Positions 36,055-46,855 are shown, counted from the stretch's first letter. The stretch: 64,000 nt of DNA from Allosalinactinospora lopnorensis (GCF_000981225.1 NZ_LAJC01000015.1:1-64000), one strand, 5' to 3'. Notes: generated from the sequence alone by a model not told the origin. Made by a program: numbers and translations.

Positions 36055-38048
36055 TCAGTCGTCCGAACCCGCGCGGGCGACACGGGCGCGCAGTGCCGTC
36101 ATCACGCTCGGGTCGTTCAGTGTCGTGACGTCGCCCAGTTCGCGATCCTGCACGGCGTCCCGGAGCAGCCGGCGCATGATCTTGCCGCTCCGGGTCTTCG
36201 GCAGTTCGTCGGCCAGATGATCCGGGACGGCCTGGCGAGTTTCCCGATCCGCGCGCTCACGTGCTCCCGGATGTCCGCCTCGGTTTCCGGACCGCCCTCG
36301 GCACCGCCGCGCAGCGTCACGAACGCCACGATGGCCTCACCGGTGAGCTCGTCGGGTTCGGAGACCACCGCCGCCTCGGCGACCTTCTCGTGGGCGACGA
36401 TCGCGGATTCGACCTCCCCGCTGGAGAGCCGGTGCCCGGAGACGTTGAGCACGTCGTCCACGCGTCCGAGCACCCAGTAGTAACCGTCGGTGTCCCGGCG
36501 CGCCGAGTCGCCGACGGCATAGGTGCCCGGGCCGAATTCCGAGAAATAGGCCTCTACGTAGCGCTCCTCCTCGCCGTAGAGCGTTCGCAGCATGCTCGGC
36601 CACGGCTCGGTGAGCACCAGCAGCCCCGTGCCCTCGGGGACGGTCCGGCCGGACCCGTCGACCAGGTTGGCGCACACGCCCGGCAGCGGATGCGTCGCCG
36701 AGCCCGGTCTGGTGGCGGTGGCGCCGGGCAGCGGCGCGATCATGATCGAGCCCGTCTCCGTCTGCCACCAGGTGTCCACGATCGGGCAGCGTTCTCGGCC
36801 GATCACAGTGTGGTACCACACCCAGGCCTTGGGGTTGATCGGTTCGCCGACGCTGCCCAGCAGCCGCAGCGAGGACAGGTCGTGGCCGGCCGGGTACTCC
36901 GACCCCCAGCGCATGCAGGCGCGGATGGCGGTCGGCGCCGTGTAGAAGATGCTGACGCCGTACCGCTCGACGATCTCCCACCAGATCCCCGGATCCGGGT
37001 AGTCGGGCGCCCCTTCGAACATCACGCTGGTCGTGCCGTTGGCCAGCGGCCCGTAGACGGCGTAGCTGTGTCCGGTGATCCAGCCGACGTCCGCGGTGCA
37101 CCAGAACACGTCGCGTTCCGCGTCGAGGTCGAACACCACCCGGTGGGTGTAGGAAACGCCGGTCAGGTAGCCGCCCGTGCTGTGCACGATCCCTTTGGGC
37201 TTACCGGTCGAACCGGAGGAGTAGAGGATGAACAGGGGATGCTCGGCCTCCATGGGTTCCGCAGGGCAGGTGTCGGCGGCGGAGGCGAGCACGTCGTCGT
37301 AGTACACGTCGCGCCTGGTACGCATGGGACAGGGCTCCCCGCGGCCCGCGCCGGCTCCCCCTCCGCCGACCCGGACGACCACCACGTGGCGCAGGTCGGC
37401 GAGCTCGTCCAGCGCAGCGTCGAGGGCGCCTTTGACCTCGGCCGCCCTGCCTTTGCGGCGGGCGCGATCGGCGGTGACGAGGACCTTCGCCCGGGAGACC
37501 GCCATCCGTTCGCGCACCGCCTCGGCGGAGAACCCGCCGAACACCACGTTGTGCACCGCCCCGATGCGCGCGCAGGCGAGCATCGCGACGGCGGCCTCGG
37601 GCACCATCGGCAGGTAGATACCGACCACATCGCCCTTGCGCACACCCAGGTCCTTCAGGGCGTTCGCGAACTTCTGGACCTCGTGGAGCAGGCCGGAGTA
37701 TGTGATCGCGCGCTCCTCGCCCTCTTCCCCGCGCCAGTGGTAGGCGACCCGGTCACCGAGCCCGGCGGCCACGTGCCGGTCCAGGCAGTTGTACGAAGCG
37801 TTCAGCCTCCCGTCCTCGAACCAGCGGTAGAAGGGCGCCCTGGAATCGTCGAGGACCGTGCTGAAGGGCGTATCCCAGTCCAGTTCCCGGGCCTGCTCGG
37901 CCCAGAAGGCGAGGCGGTCCTGGTCGGCCTTCTCATACAGCGACGCGTCGGCCACACGCGCCTTCTCCCGGAATGCCGCCGGCGGTTCGAAACTCTGGAC
38001 GGCGACCAGCTCTTCCACTCGCTGGTCCAGGCAGGGGCCCTCACTCAT
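36055..38048 (-). CDS. acs: Acetyl-CoA synthetase, C-terminal frameshift
   Basis: AMP-forming acetate:CoA ligase. Motifs: [15 protein letters not shown] (P-loop-like), [36 protein letters not shown] and [15 protein letters not shown]. The frame is lost at 36213-36214: one added G gives [22 protein letters not shown], where Lys in SGK is the catalytic, acetylation-regulated residue, and the protein then ends ...ARAGSDD at 36055. As written, the frame runs on to 36117 without this lysine, so it would be inactive; a base-call error is likelier. ATG 38048. It lies next to an ActP-like symporter and shares its acetate theme. Confidence 0.93.
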
Positions 38049-38254
38049 CGAACAACTCCTTCGGCTGGCGTTCCCCGGTGGACGCGAGCGTGACGCGCGC
38101 CACCGGCCCTCCCAGAAGGGTGGTGCCGTGTGAACGCGCGGACAACGCCGTCAGCGACGGGCGGTAGCAGGAGGCGACGAGCGGTCGGTGGAAGGGGTGA
38201 ACGACAGAGGCGTAACCGCGGCGGCCCCCGAAGCCCGCCCGCCGCGACCGGCGC

Positions 38255-38713
38255 CTAGTGGAGCGGGATCGTCCGACCGTGCTCCGAGTCGGGGCGGGGA
38301 CCGTGGATGCGCCGCCCCTCGGAATGGATCTCGACGTCGTTCAGGCTGGCCTCGCGCCGGCTCATCAGTCCGTGGCCGTCGAATTCCCACATCTCATTGC
38401 CGTAGCTGCGCCATGTGCGCCCCGCTTCGTCGTTCCATTCATACTGGAAACGAACGGCGATCCGGTTGCCGCGGAAGTTCCACAGGTCCGCGCGCAGCGC
38501 GTAATCGAGCTCCTTTTTCCATTTGAGAGCCAGGAAGTCGATGACCACGTTCCGCCCGGTGATGAATTCGTCCCGGTCGCGCCACGCGCAGGCGGACGTG
38601 CAGGCGAGGGCGACGCGTTCGGGTTCCCTGGTGTTCCAGGCATCCTCGACGGCCTGGACCTTGCGCTGCGCGGAAACCTCGTCGAACGGCGGCAGAGGCG
38701 GACGAGCGACCAC
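38255..38713 (-). CDS. NTF2-like / DUF1348 family protein
   Basis: About 152 aa NTF2-like protein of the DUF1348 group: WNTREPERVALACTSACAWRDRDEFITGR, KWKKELDYALRADLWNFRGNRIAVRFQYEWND, GRTWRSYGNEMWEFD and LMSRREASLNDVEI match it closely. Function unknown. GTG 38713 has GGAG 8 bases upstream; an upstream TTG at 38731 would add 6 residues. Separate from acs. Confidence 0.85.
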   Translation of the reverse strand: MVARPPLPPFDEVSAQRKVQAVEDAWNTREPERVALACTSACAWRDRDEFITGRNVVIDFLALKWKKELDYALRADLWNFRGNRIAVRFQYEWNDEAGRTWRSYGNEMWEFDGHGLMSRREASLNDVEIHSEGRRIHGPRPDSEHGRTIPLH

Positions 38714-39166
38714 TGTGCGATCTCCAAACAACGAACCTTTTCGTCCTGTTTCACGAAGAGGAAGAGCGGGAACCGTGCCGCGCTGGCTGCGCGCCCCGCG
38801 AACTCCGTCTCCGCGCTATAGCCGACGGTGAAAAGCGCACGGGAAAACGGCTATTCTCCATTCCTTCGCCAGATTAGAGAACCACCGTTCTCGAGCGCAA
38901 GCACGCTCCGCCGGCGCGGGTACGGCCCCGAGATCCGGTAGCTGGAGCCGGAACAGCTCCGAGAACGCGCGCCGGCGGGCTGTTTCGGAACCGGTGACCT
39001 CCGGCGCCGGAGCTCCGCCCCGCGCGAGGCCGGGATCCGGCGAGCCGGTTGCGCGGTCGGCCACCGGCCTCGGTAGCGTGCGGACCTCAGGGGCGGCGCC
39101 CCGTCCCCATATGCAGTTCGCCATGCGGCCCACGCCGCGCTCCGCTTCCATTCTGCAGGCCCAGCC
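38714..39166. other. Gene-free stretch
   Basis: About 450 bp between the DUF1348 gene and the acyltransferase. No supported gene; both promoters are expected here but no clear elements were recognised. Confidence 0.4.
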
Positions 39167-41290
39167 TTGTCCTTCTTCACCCGCGCCCTTGACGGTCAGG
39201 CCACCGCCTCCACGCGCGCCCCTCTGCACCGGACCGCTCCTCCCGTTGCCCGGGAGGGCCACCGGCCCGAAGTCCAGGGGCTGCGGGCAGTCGCGGTGCC
39301 CCTGGTAGCCGCCCACCACATCTGGTTCGGCCGGGTTTCCGGCGGCGTGGACGTCTTCCTGCTGCTTACCGGGTTCCTGATCACCGGCTCCCTGGTGCGT
39401 ACGGCGGAGCGCGAGGGCCGGGTCGATCTCGCGGCGTTCTGGACCCGACTGGTGAAACGCCTCTCCCCCATGGCCGGCTGGTGCTGCTGGCGGTGCTGGC
39501 CGCGACGTTCCTCCTGCTCCCACGGCCTGCGTGGCGCGACACGATCTGGGAGGTCCTCGCCTCCGCCCTCTACCTCCAGAACTGGGTTCTCGCCGTCAAC
39601 TCGGTGAACTACCTGGGGGGGCACCGGTGCGGCCAGCCCGGTGCAGCACTTCTGGTCGCTGGCGGTCCAGGGCCAGTTCTACCTGCTGGCGCCCCTCCTG
39701 GTGGCGGCCGCCGTGCTGCTGGCCCGACGCGCGGGGCCGGCCGGGCGCCCGGGGGTGCGAGGCGTCCTGCTCACCGCGCTCACCGCGGCGTTCCTGGTTT
39801 CGCTGTGCTACTCGGTCCTGACCACCGCGTCGGATCAGCGCTGGGCCTATTTCGACACTGGTGCGCGGCTGTGGGAGCCCGCGCTCGGCGGGGTGCTCGC
39901 CCTCATCCTGCCCCACCTGCGGATCCCGCGCCTCGCGCGGGTGGCTCTGGGATGGATCGGCCTCGCGGCGCTCGTGCTGTGTGGGGTGCTGATCGAGGTC
40001 TCCACGTTGTTCCCCGGCTATGTCGCACTCTGGCCCACGTGCGCCGCCGCGCTGGTGATCATCGCCGGAACGACGGGCAGCAGACTGGGCGCCGACCGCC
40101 TCCTGGGCTGGCGCCCACTGGGCCACATCGGTGACCTCGCCTACCCTCTCTATCTCTGGCACTGGCCGGTACTGGTGTTCTACCTGGAGGTCACCGGGCG
40201 CCACACGCCGGGCCTGCTCGGCGGGTGCTCCGTACTCGGCCTCTCCTTCGCACTGACCGTCGCGAGCCGCCGGCTGGTCGACAACGGCGTGCGCCGGATC
40301 AGCCGCGGCCGGGCCGGGCCGCGGCCGTCGCTGGCGGTCGGCGCGGCGTTCCTGCTCCCGGTTCTCCTCACGGTCGGCGGCTCGGTGGTACTCCTGGACA
40401 AGCGGCAGGAAGCCAGCCAGGAGCTCGCCTCGGACCGTACGAAGTACCCGGGAGCTGAGGTCATCGCCGAACCCGCTCTGGTCAAGGACCTTCCCGAGGT
40501 CCCCGTCTATCCGGACCTGACAGCCCCCGAGGACAAATGGCTGCTCCACACCAACGGGTGCAACGTTGAACTCCGCGGGCAGGAGCCGGTCACCTGCGAG
40601 TTCGGGTCGGCGGCGAGCGAACACACCATCGCGCTGGTGGGGAACTCCCACGCCGGGCACTGGTTCCCGCCCCTGCTGGAGATCGCCGAGGCCAACGACT
40701 GGCGGCTGGTCACCATGACGAAGAACGGCTGCCAGTTCAGCAGCGACACCCAGCACTGGGGCGGGAAGGTCTTCACCGACTGCGAGGCGTGGAAGGAGGG
40801 GGCCATGGCCGAGCTGGCGGAGCTCAGGCCCGACGCGGTCTTCACGACGTCCACGCGGGCCGAGCCGGCGGGCAACGGGGCTGGGAACGTCACCGCGGGC
40901 GCCCCCGGCGTCTCGGGTGAGCGGCTCCCCGGCGGCTATGTCGAACGCTGGCAGGAACTCGAGGCTCTCGGGATCGATGTCGTGGCGATCCGGGACACCC
41001 CTCGACTCCGCTTCGACGCCCCGGAGTGCGTGGACCGGTACGGAGCGGACGCCTGCGTCGAGGAGCTGAGCTACTCGATGAACGAGGAGTCCCCCGCCGA
41101 GGAGCTGGAGAAGGTGCCGGGCAACGTCGCCTTCATCGACCTGACCGACTATTTCTGCCCGGGCGGCACATGCCCGGTGGTGGTCGGGAACGTGCTGGTG
41201 ATGTCCGACGACAACCACCTGACCGCGACCTTCTCCCGTTCTTTGGCCCCCATGCTGCGTTCCGAGCTCAAGACCGCAACGGGCTGGTGA
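39167..41290 (+). pseudogene. OafA-type acyltransferase with SGNH-like C-terminus, two frameshifts
   Basis: Membrane acyltransferase-3 protein that would acylate a cell-surface glycan. N-terminal RPEVQGLRAVAVPLVAAHHIWFGRVSGGVDVFLLLTGFLITGSL is the family's active-site block. Ten or so TM spans follow (WSLAVQGQFYLLAPLLVAAAVLL, DLAYPLYLWHWPVLVFYLE), then an SGNH-like domain (EHTIALVGNSHAGHWFPPLLEIAE, SDDNHLTATFSRSLAPML). Two indels: one base missing at 39474-39475 (restores SPMARLVLLAVLAAT) and one extra G in the seven-G run 39615-39621 (restores YLGGTGAASPVQHFW). The N-terminal start is unclear; TTG 39167 is only the open-frame limit. Confidence 0.8.
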
Positions 41291-41363
41291 CCGGGTACTC
41301 CCGGCACCGCGGTCCCGTAAGAGCGGTCCGTGGCGGAGGGGCCGGCCGCCGCGCCCCGCTCCT

Positions 41364-41833
41364 TCACTCGGATGCGGCGGATCCGGCCCTGGCCCCGCCG
41401 AGGTGGGGCTCGTCCAGGATGAACATGGTCTGGGTGCTGCGCACCTCGGGTAGCGCTGCAGCCGCTCCAGGACGAAGGTCCGCAGGTCCGCCGCGTCGGC
41501 GACGCGCACCAGCAGCAGCAGGTCGACGTCGCCCGAGACGAGCGCCGCGTGGTCGACCTCGGGGATGTCGCGCAGGTAGTCGCGGAACTTCTCCCACGAA
41601 TGCTGCTCGATCCGCACCGAGACGTAGGCCGCCAGTCCTGTTCCGTACTTCTCGGGATCGATGACGGCGGTGAACCCCTTGATCACCCCCTGTTTGCGCA
41701 GGCGGTCCAGCCGCGCGTAGGCGTTCGCGCGGGAGATGTGGGCCTTCTCGGCGACCGCGCGGATCGACATTCGGCCGTCCGCCCGCAACAGGTCGATGAT
41801 GTGGCGGTCCACCGCGTCAAGATCGGCGGCCAT
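41364..41833 (-). pseudogene. Lrp/AsnC-family regulator (BkdR-like), C-terminal frameshift
   Basis: About 155 aa when restored. HTH in DRHIIDLLRADGRMSIRAVAEKAHISRANAYARLDRLRKQGVIKGFTAVIDPEKYG; ligand-binding RAM region VSGDVDLLLLVRVADAADLRTFVLERLQR. At 41453-41455 one missing base throws the end off frame; restored it reads RLPEVRSTQTMFILDEPHLGG and stops at 41364. ATG 41833 has GGGGTGAGAC upstream. It is divergent from the E1-alpha gene, the usual place of BkdR, which responds to branched-chain amino acids. Function is inferred from position. Confidence 0.82.
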
Positions 41834-41850
41834 GCGTCTCACCCCATAGC

Positions 41851-41927
41851 GTCCACATGCTGGACATCGCGGACAGATTGCGACCGAACGCCTCTCAGCG
41901 AGCCATATGTCTACGGTCATCGCTGAG
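41851..41927. promoter_or_regulatory. Inverted repeats between the Lrp regulator and E1-alpha
   Basis: Two elements in the 133 bp divergent gap: GTCCA-CATGC-TGGAC (41851-41865), a 15-bp site of the size Lrp proteins bind, and CTCAGCGA ... TCGCTGAG (41894-41901 and 41920-41927), a perfect 8-bp inverted repeat with an 18-base spacer. Probably operators for the regulator; which one matters is unknown. Confidence 0.5.
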
Positions 41928-41966
41928 ATATGGACACTATTGGGTGATTCAGCTCATATTCAAGAC

Positions 41967-43112
41967 ATGAAGCGCATTGACGACCGGGCTGAACCGGCGC
42001 CGGCTCCCACGCTCCCCTCAACGGAGCCGATACGCCTGGTGGACCGCAAGGGCCACCGGGTCGTCGACTCCGCCTATCCCACTCCCGACCACGGCACCCT
42101 GCTGACGCTGCTGCGGTCGATGGTCATCGGCAGGCGCTTCGACCGCCAGGCCGGCGCGCTCGCCCGCCAGGGACGCCTCGCTGTCTACCCCTCCTCCTAC
42201 GGACAAGAGGCCTGCCAGATCGGAGGCGTGCTGGCACTGGCGGAACACGACTGGCTCTTTCCCACCTACCGCGACTGCGTCGCCCTGGTCACCCGGGGCA
42301 TCGACCCGGTGGACACGCTCACGCTGATGCGCGGCGACTGGCACAACGGCTACGACCCCGGCCGGTACCGCTGCGCGCCGCAGTGCACCCCCTTGGCCAC
42401 CAACGCCTCGCACGCCGTCGGCCTGACCTACGCCGCACGCCGCAAGGGCGAGGACGTCGCGGCGCTGGTACTCATGGGAGACGGCGCCACCAGCGAGGGC
42501 GACGCCCACGAGGCGTACAACTTCGCCGCCGTGTGGAACACCCCTGTCGTCTTCCTGATCCAGAACAACCACTGGGCGATCAGCGTCCCGGTACGCAAGC
42601 AGTCCGCGGCCCCCACCCTGGCGCACAAGGCCATCGGGTACGGCATGCGGGGGTACCACGTCGACGGCAACGACGCCGCGGCCGTGTACTCCGTTGTCTC
42701 GCACGCCCTCGGCGAGGCGCGCGCCGGCGGCGGCCCCGCCATCATCGAGGCCCAGACCTACCGTCTGGACCCGCACACCAATTCCGACGCTCCGCAGCGC
42801 TACCGCGACGAATCCGAGGTGGAGTACTGGAAGGAGCGCGACCCGGTGGCCCGCCTGGAGGCGCTCCTGCGCGCCGAGGGCCGCCTCGACGACGCGGAGC
42901 TGGACCGCGTGGCGGCCGAGGCGGAACGGCTCGCCACCGATCTGCGCGAGCGGCTCTCCGGTGAGCGCTCCCCTCGGGGGACTCGGGACGCCGGCCGCAG
43001 AGGCGGTCCCGCGCTCTCCCCCGACGACCTGTTCACGCACGTCTACGCCGCAGCGCCGCCGATGCTCGCGCAGCAGCGCCAGGCGCTCCTCGACGAGCTG
43101 CGGGGGGTGTGA
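41967..43112 (+). CDS. bkdA: 2-oxoacid dehydrogenase E1 alpha (branched-chain keto-acid type)
   Basis: TPP-dependent E1 alpha subunit. Conserved: LRSMVIGRRFDRQAGALARQGRLAVYPSSYGQEACQIG, the TPP-binding GDGATSEGDAHEAYNFAAVWNTPVVFLIQNN, and TYRLDPHTNSDAPQRYRD with the phosphorylation-loop-like motif. 381 aa from MKRIDDRAE. Following genes encode E1 beta and E2, completing a dehydrogenase complex apart from E3, which is not here. The adjacent Lrp/BkdR-like regulator favours the branched-chain acid complex over pyruvate, by inference. No strong Shine-Dalgarno before ATG 41967. Confidence 0.9.
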   Translation: MKRIDDRAEPAPAPTLPSTEPIRLVDRKGHRVVDSAYPTPDHGTLLTLLRSMVIGRRFDRQAGALARQGRLAVYPSSYGQEACQIGGVLALAEHDWLFPTYRDCVALVTRGIDPVDTLTLMRGDWHNGYDPGRYRCAPQCTPLATNASHAVGLTYAARRKGEDVAALVLMGDGATSEGDAHEAYNFAAVWNTPVVFLIQNNHWAISVPVRKQSAAPTLAHKAIGYGMRGYHVDGNDAAAVYSVVSHALGEARAGGGPAIIEAQTYRLDPHTNSDAPQRYRDESEVEYWKERDPVARLEALLRAEGRLDDAELDRVAAEAERLATDLRERLSGERSPRGTRDAGRRGGPALSPDDLFTHVYAAAPPMLAQQRQALLDELRGV

Positions 43113-43187
43113 GCCGATGGCCGGCGACCCGCGGTTCAAGCGGAGCCCAGCACCCGCGCCATCCCCACGAGCACTGCCGGGACTGTC

Positions 43188-44300
43188 ATGACCGAGACCA
43201 CCATGGCGCAGGCCCTCAACCGCGCCCTGCGAGACGCACTGGCCGCGGACCCCGATGTCCTCGTCTACGGCGAGGACGTCGGCCCGCTCGGCGGCGTGTT
43301 CCGGGTCACCGACGGGCTGGCCGCCGAGTTCGGCGCGGAGCGCTGCTTCGACTCCCCGCTCGCCGAGGCAGGCATCGTGGGCACCGCCGTGGGCATGGCC
43401 ATGCACGGAGGGCGCCCGGTCGTGGAGATGCAGTTCGACTCGTTCGCCTACCCGGCGTTCGAGCAGCTCGTCTCGCATGTGGCGAAGATGCGCAACCGCA
43501 CCCAGGGCGCCGTGGAGCTGCCGATGGTCGTCCGCATCCCCTACGGGGGCGGCATCGGCGGTGTGGAGCACCACAGCGACTCCTCGGAGGCCTACTACGC
43601 TCACACCCCCGGTCTGCGTGTCGTCACGCCAGGTAATCCGGCCGACGGTTACTCGATGCTGCGCGAGGCGATCGACTGCCCCGACCCGGTCGTCTTCCTG
43701 GAGCCGAAACGCCGCTACTGGGACCGGGCCGACCTGGAACTTCCGGTCCGCACCGAGTCGATGGACCGGGCCGTCGTCCGCAGCAGCGGCACCGATGTCA
43801 CGCTGATCGCCTACGGCCCCATGGTCGCCACCGCGCTGGAGACCGCCGAAGCCGCGCGCGAGGAGGGCATCGACGTCGAGGTGGTCGACCTGCGCAGCCT
43901 GTCGCCCTTCGACGACGCGACCGTGGCGGAGTCGGTGCGCCGGACCGGGCGCGCGGTAGTGGTGCACGAGGCGCCGATGTTCGGCGGGTACGGAGCCGAG
44001 GTCGCGGCCCGCGTCACCGAGCAGTGCTTCCACTACCTGGAGGCCCCGGTGCTGCGGGTCGGCGGGCTGGACATCCCCTACCCCCCACCCAAGCTGGAGG
44101 AGTACTACCTGCCGAGCGTGGACCGGATCCTGGATGCCATGGACCGGCTGCAGTGGGAGGCGGACTGGTTTCCCGAGGCCCCTCCGCGGCCCCGCGCGGA
44201 CGCCGTACCGCTCCCCTGCAACGACTCCGCGGGGGCCTCCGCCGGCGGTTCGGACCGGAGCCGTTCGGAGGTGAGCGCGTGGGCACCGTCGCGACCGTGA
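43188..44300 (+). CDS. bkdB: 2-oxoacid dehydrogenase E1 beta (branched-chain keto-acid type)
   Basis: Beta subunit that pairs with E1 alpha. Motifs: VLVYGEDVGPLGGVFRVTDGLAAEFG, FDSPLAEAGIVGTAVGMAMHGGRPVVEMQF, RIPYGGGIGGVEHHSDSSEAYYAHTPGLRVVTP, VIFLEPKRRYW and the C-terminal RVGGLDIPYPPPKLEEYYLPSVDRI. 370 aa including about 35 unusual residues at the end. It starts 75 bp after E1 alpha (ATG 43188) and its 3' end overlaps the E2 GTG start at 44279 by 22 bases, so translation is coupled. Confidence 0.92.
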   Translation: MTETTMAQALNRALRDALAADPDVLVYGEDVGPLGGVFRVTDGLAAEFGAERCFDSPLAEAGIVGTAVGMAMHGGRPVVEMQFDSFAYPAFEQLVSHVAKMRNRTQGAVELPMVVRIPYGGGIGGVEHHSDSSEAYYAHTPGLRVVTPGNPADGYSMLREAIDCPDPVVFLEPKRRYWDRADLELPVRTESMDRAVVRSSGTDVTLIAYGPMVATALETAEAAREEGIDVEVVDLRSLSPFDDATVAESVRRTGRAVVVHEAPMFGGYGAEVAARVTEQCFHYLEAPVLRVGGLDIPYPPPKLEEYYLPSVDRILDAMDRLQWEADWFPEAPPRPRADAVPLPCNDSAGASAGGSDRSRSEVSAWAPSRP

Positions 44301-45689
44301 AGGAGTTCGCGCTGCCCGATCTCGGTGAAGGGCTCACCGAGGCGGAGATCCTGGACTGGCGGGTGAACGTCGGTGACACGGTGACCGTGGACCAGGCGGT
44401 GGCCGAGGTCGAGACGGCGAAGGCCGCCGTTGAAGTGCCCTGCCCCTACAGCGGGACCGTGACCGCGCTGCACGGTGCCCCCGGAGAGGCGATCGCCGTG
44501 GCGCCCCGCTCATCAGTATCGATACCGCGGCGCCGGGAACGACCGCCGGTTCCGGCGGGCCCGGTGCGTCGTGCCAGAAGCCCGGGGACCGGCGGGGAAC
44601 GGCCGCGGCGGCAACGGCGCCGCCGCGGGGACGTCCGGGTCCGGCGCGGTCCTCGTGGGATACGGCACGAGTGAGGGGCGGCGGCGCGATCGCGGCCGGC
44701 GACGCACCCTCGCGGCGGGCGGGCCTGAGACAACGGCGTCTGAGGCTCCGCCCCCGCCACCCGTTTCCGCGCGTGGACAGCGACGCACGGCTGTGGTTTC
44801 ACCGCTGGTCCGGCGGATGGCCCGAGAGCACGGCATCGATGTCGCGGCGCTGAACGGCAGCGGCGAAGGCGGGCTGGTGCTGCGGCGCGACGTGCAGGCC
44901 GCGGTCGCCGCGGGGGGCACCGCGGACGCGGCGCCCGCCACCGGGGCACCGCGGACCGGACCGGCGCCGGCCTCGTCCTCCTCCGCCGAGCTGTCGGGGG
45001 TCGAACGCATCCCGCTGCGCGGCCCGCAGCGGGCGATGGCCGAGCGGTTGGCCCGCTCGCGCCGCGAGATCCCCGAGGCGACCGTGTGGGTGGACGCCGA
45101 TGCCACCGGCCTGCTCGATCTGCGTTCGACACTGAACGAGGCCGATCCGGACCGGCCGGTGAGCGTGCTCGCGCTGCTCGCGAAGTTCTGCCTGCTGGGA
45201 CTGCGGCGCTTCCCCGCGCTGAACTCCCGGATCGACACCGAACGGTCCGAGCTGCTCCGCTTCTCGCAGGTCAACCTGGGGATCGCCGCTCAGACGGCGC
45301 GCGGCCTGGCGGTGCCGGTGGTGCGCGATGCCCACGCCATGACAACGCGGGAGCTAGCGGCGAACCTCGACGAACTCACGACCGCGGCACGGGCCGGGAC
45401 ACTGACACCGGACCGGCTCACCGGCGGCACCTTCACCGTCAACAACTACGGGGTCTTCGGCGTCGACGGCTCCGCGGCGATCATCAATCACCCCGAAGCC
45501 GCGATCCTCGGTATGGGCCGGATCGTCAAACGCCCTTGGGTGGCCGGCGACGAGCTGGTGGTCCGGCCGGTCACCGAACTGACGCTGGCGTTCGACCACC
45601 GAGTCTGCGACGGCGAGGAGGCGGGCGGCTTCCTGCGCTTCGTCGCCGACTGCGTCGAGCGCCCCGGCGTGCTGCTCGGCGACGTCTGA
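44279..45689 (+). pseudogene. bkdC: 2-oxoacid dehydrogenase E2 acyltransferase, two frameshifts
   Basis: Lipoyl-bearing core enzyme of the complex. N-terminal lipoyl domain: EFALPDLGEGLTEAEILDWRV and VAEVETAKAAVEV, with the lipoylated lysine in ETAKA. A flexible linker, then the E3/E1-binding domain (SPLVRRMAREHGIDVAALNGSGEGGLVLRRDV), then the catalytic domain ending AFDHRVCDGEEAGGFLRF, with the catalytic His in DHRVCDG. Two missing bases: near 44500 (GG/GGG; restores VGAPLISIDTAAPG) and within 44545-44600 in the linker. The start GTG 44279 overlaps E1 beta. Most likely consensus errors. Confidence 0.85.
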
Positions 45690-45731
45690 GGTGGCGGGGC
45701 CGTCCCGACCGCTCCGCCGGGGCCGCGCGGC

Positions 45732-46506
45732 CTATTCCCCGGTCCGGGAGCGGTGCCGGCGCAGGACACCCGCCGGTGCGGGGGCCGGCTTGCGGTGCCG
45801 GCCCACGCTCCGCCCGCCGAAGGCCGGGTGCTCCACCGGGAAGCGCCGTCTGGTGAAAAGCACGGCGGCGATGAGCGCGGGCAGGAGCGCAAGAGTGAGC
45901 GCTCCGGTGGCGATCGGTGTCTCGCCGGCGGCCAGCTCGATTCCCGGGTCCTGGTTGACGGCGATCTCGGGCCGCGTCTCCTGCTGCCCGGCTTCGGCGG
46001 TCCGCCCCTGCTGCCCGGTGCCTGTTGCGGTTCCGTTCTGCGCGCCGTCCTCCTCCTGCGCGGGAGGCTCGGAGACCGCCTCCTCGCAGCGGTTGTCCTC
46101 GTCGCCCATGGCGTGGGGGGCGCCTTCGTTGCCGTTGCCGTCGCCCCACTCGGTGATGTGGTACTCGACGTCGATGTGACCGTTGCCTCCGCTGACAGCC
46201 AGGGCGTCCTGGTCGAAGGTCTCGCCGGTCAGCTCGGCGAACGTCTTGCCGTCGAGGTCCAGGAGGACGTCGCAGTTCTCGGCGGGATGCCCTGGACCGC
46301 GGTCGCCGATGAAGAAACCGGCCCTCTGGCCGTTGTACTCCACGTAGCCCTCGGTGCCGAGGGGCCAGCTCGGGCTCGCGAAGAGCCCTTTCTGCATGGG
46401 TTCGCCGGACGCGGGGAGACCGGTGTCGCCGTTCCTCCCGGATCCGTCGTCCCAGAAGTAGGACGCTTTGACCTGGCCGTACTGGATCGAATCTGCAGGA
46501 CTCATA
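45732..46506 (-). CDS. Double-psi beta-barrel surface-type protein with C-terminal membrane anchor
   Basis: About 257 aa from ATG 46506. The core SIQYGQVKASYFWDDGSGRNGDTGLPASG ... WPLGTEGYVEYNGQRAGFFIGDRGPGH ... DLDGKTFAELTG has the look of an RlpA/expansin-like double-psi beta barrel. A Glu/Gln/Gly-rich linker precedes a C-terminal hydrophobic segment (IATGALTLALLPALIAAVLFTRRRF) with a basic tail. No convincing signal peptide precedes the core; the frame extends upstream to 46775 but stays Arg/Pro-rich. The start is uncertain and ribosome sites are weak. Not matched to a named family. Confidence 0.55.
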
Positions 46507-46840
46507 GCACACAGAGCGGGTCGGGGGTCGGGGCCGCAGCAAGACGCGACATATCGCCGCAAATCGGCACAGAGGTGTCCACGGACGCGCCGGAGCGCGC
46601 ATGCCGCAGTGGGCGGTATGTCGTGATGGGGACGTCGAGGCTGGTTCGCCATTCCGCGCGGGCGGACCACCGGCGCAGGCGGCGGCCGGCGGATGGGCGC
46701 GAGCGCACGCGCCACGGCCCGCTTGGGTCTTGTTCCCCGGGACGGAAAGTCCGGGGGCGGCATCGGCAGTGACACGGATAAGCCACATCCGGATCACGAA
46801 CCGATCACGACGGACTCTAGTCCATAAAACGGCAAAAGAC

Positions 46841-46855
46841 GCGCGGAATCCGCGC
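46841..46855 (-). terminator. Terminator-like hairpin after kynU
   Basis: Stem GCGCGG / CCGCGC with a 3-base loop; on the minus strand it is followed by GTCTTTTG, a short U-rich tail, as expected of an intrinsic terminator. It lies about 240 bases past the kynU stop. The rest of 46507-47092 has no supported gene. Confidence 0.45.

Noticed and set aside
39596-41920. 774-codon minus-strand open frame
   Set aside because: Its first part is the Lrp regulator; the rest is the antisense of the acyltransferase, entered because of the indel at 41453.
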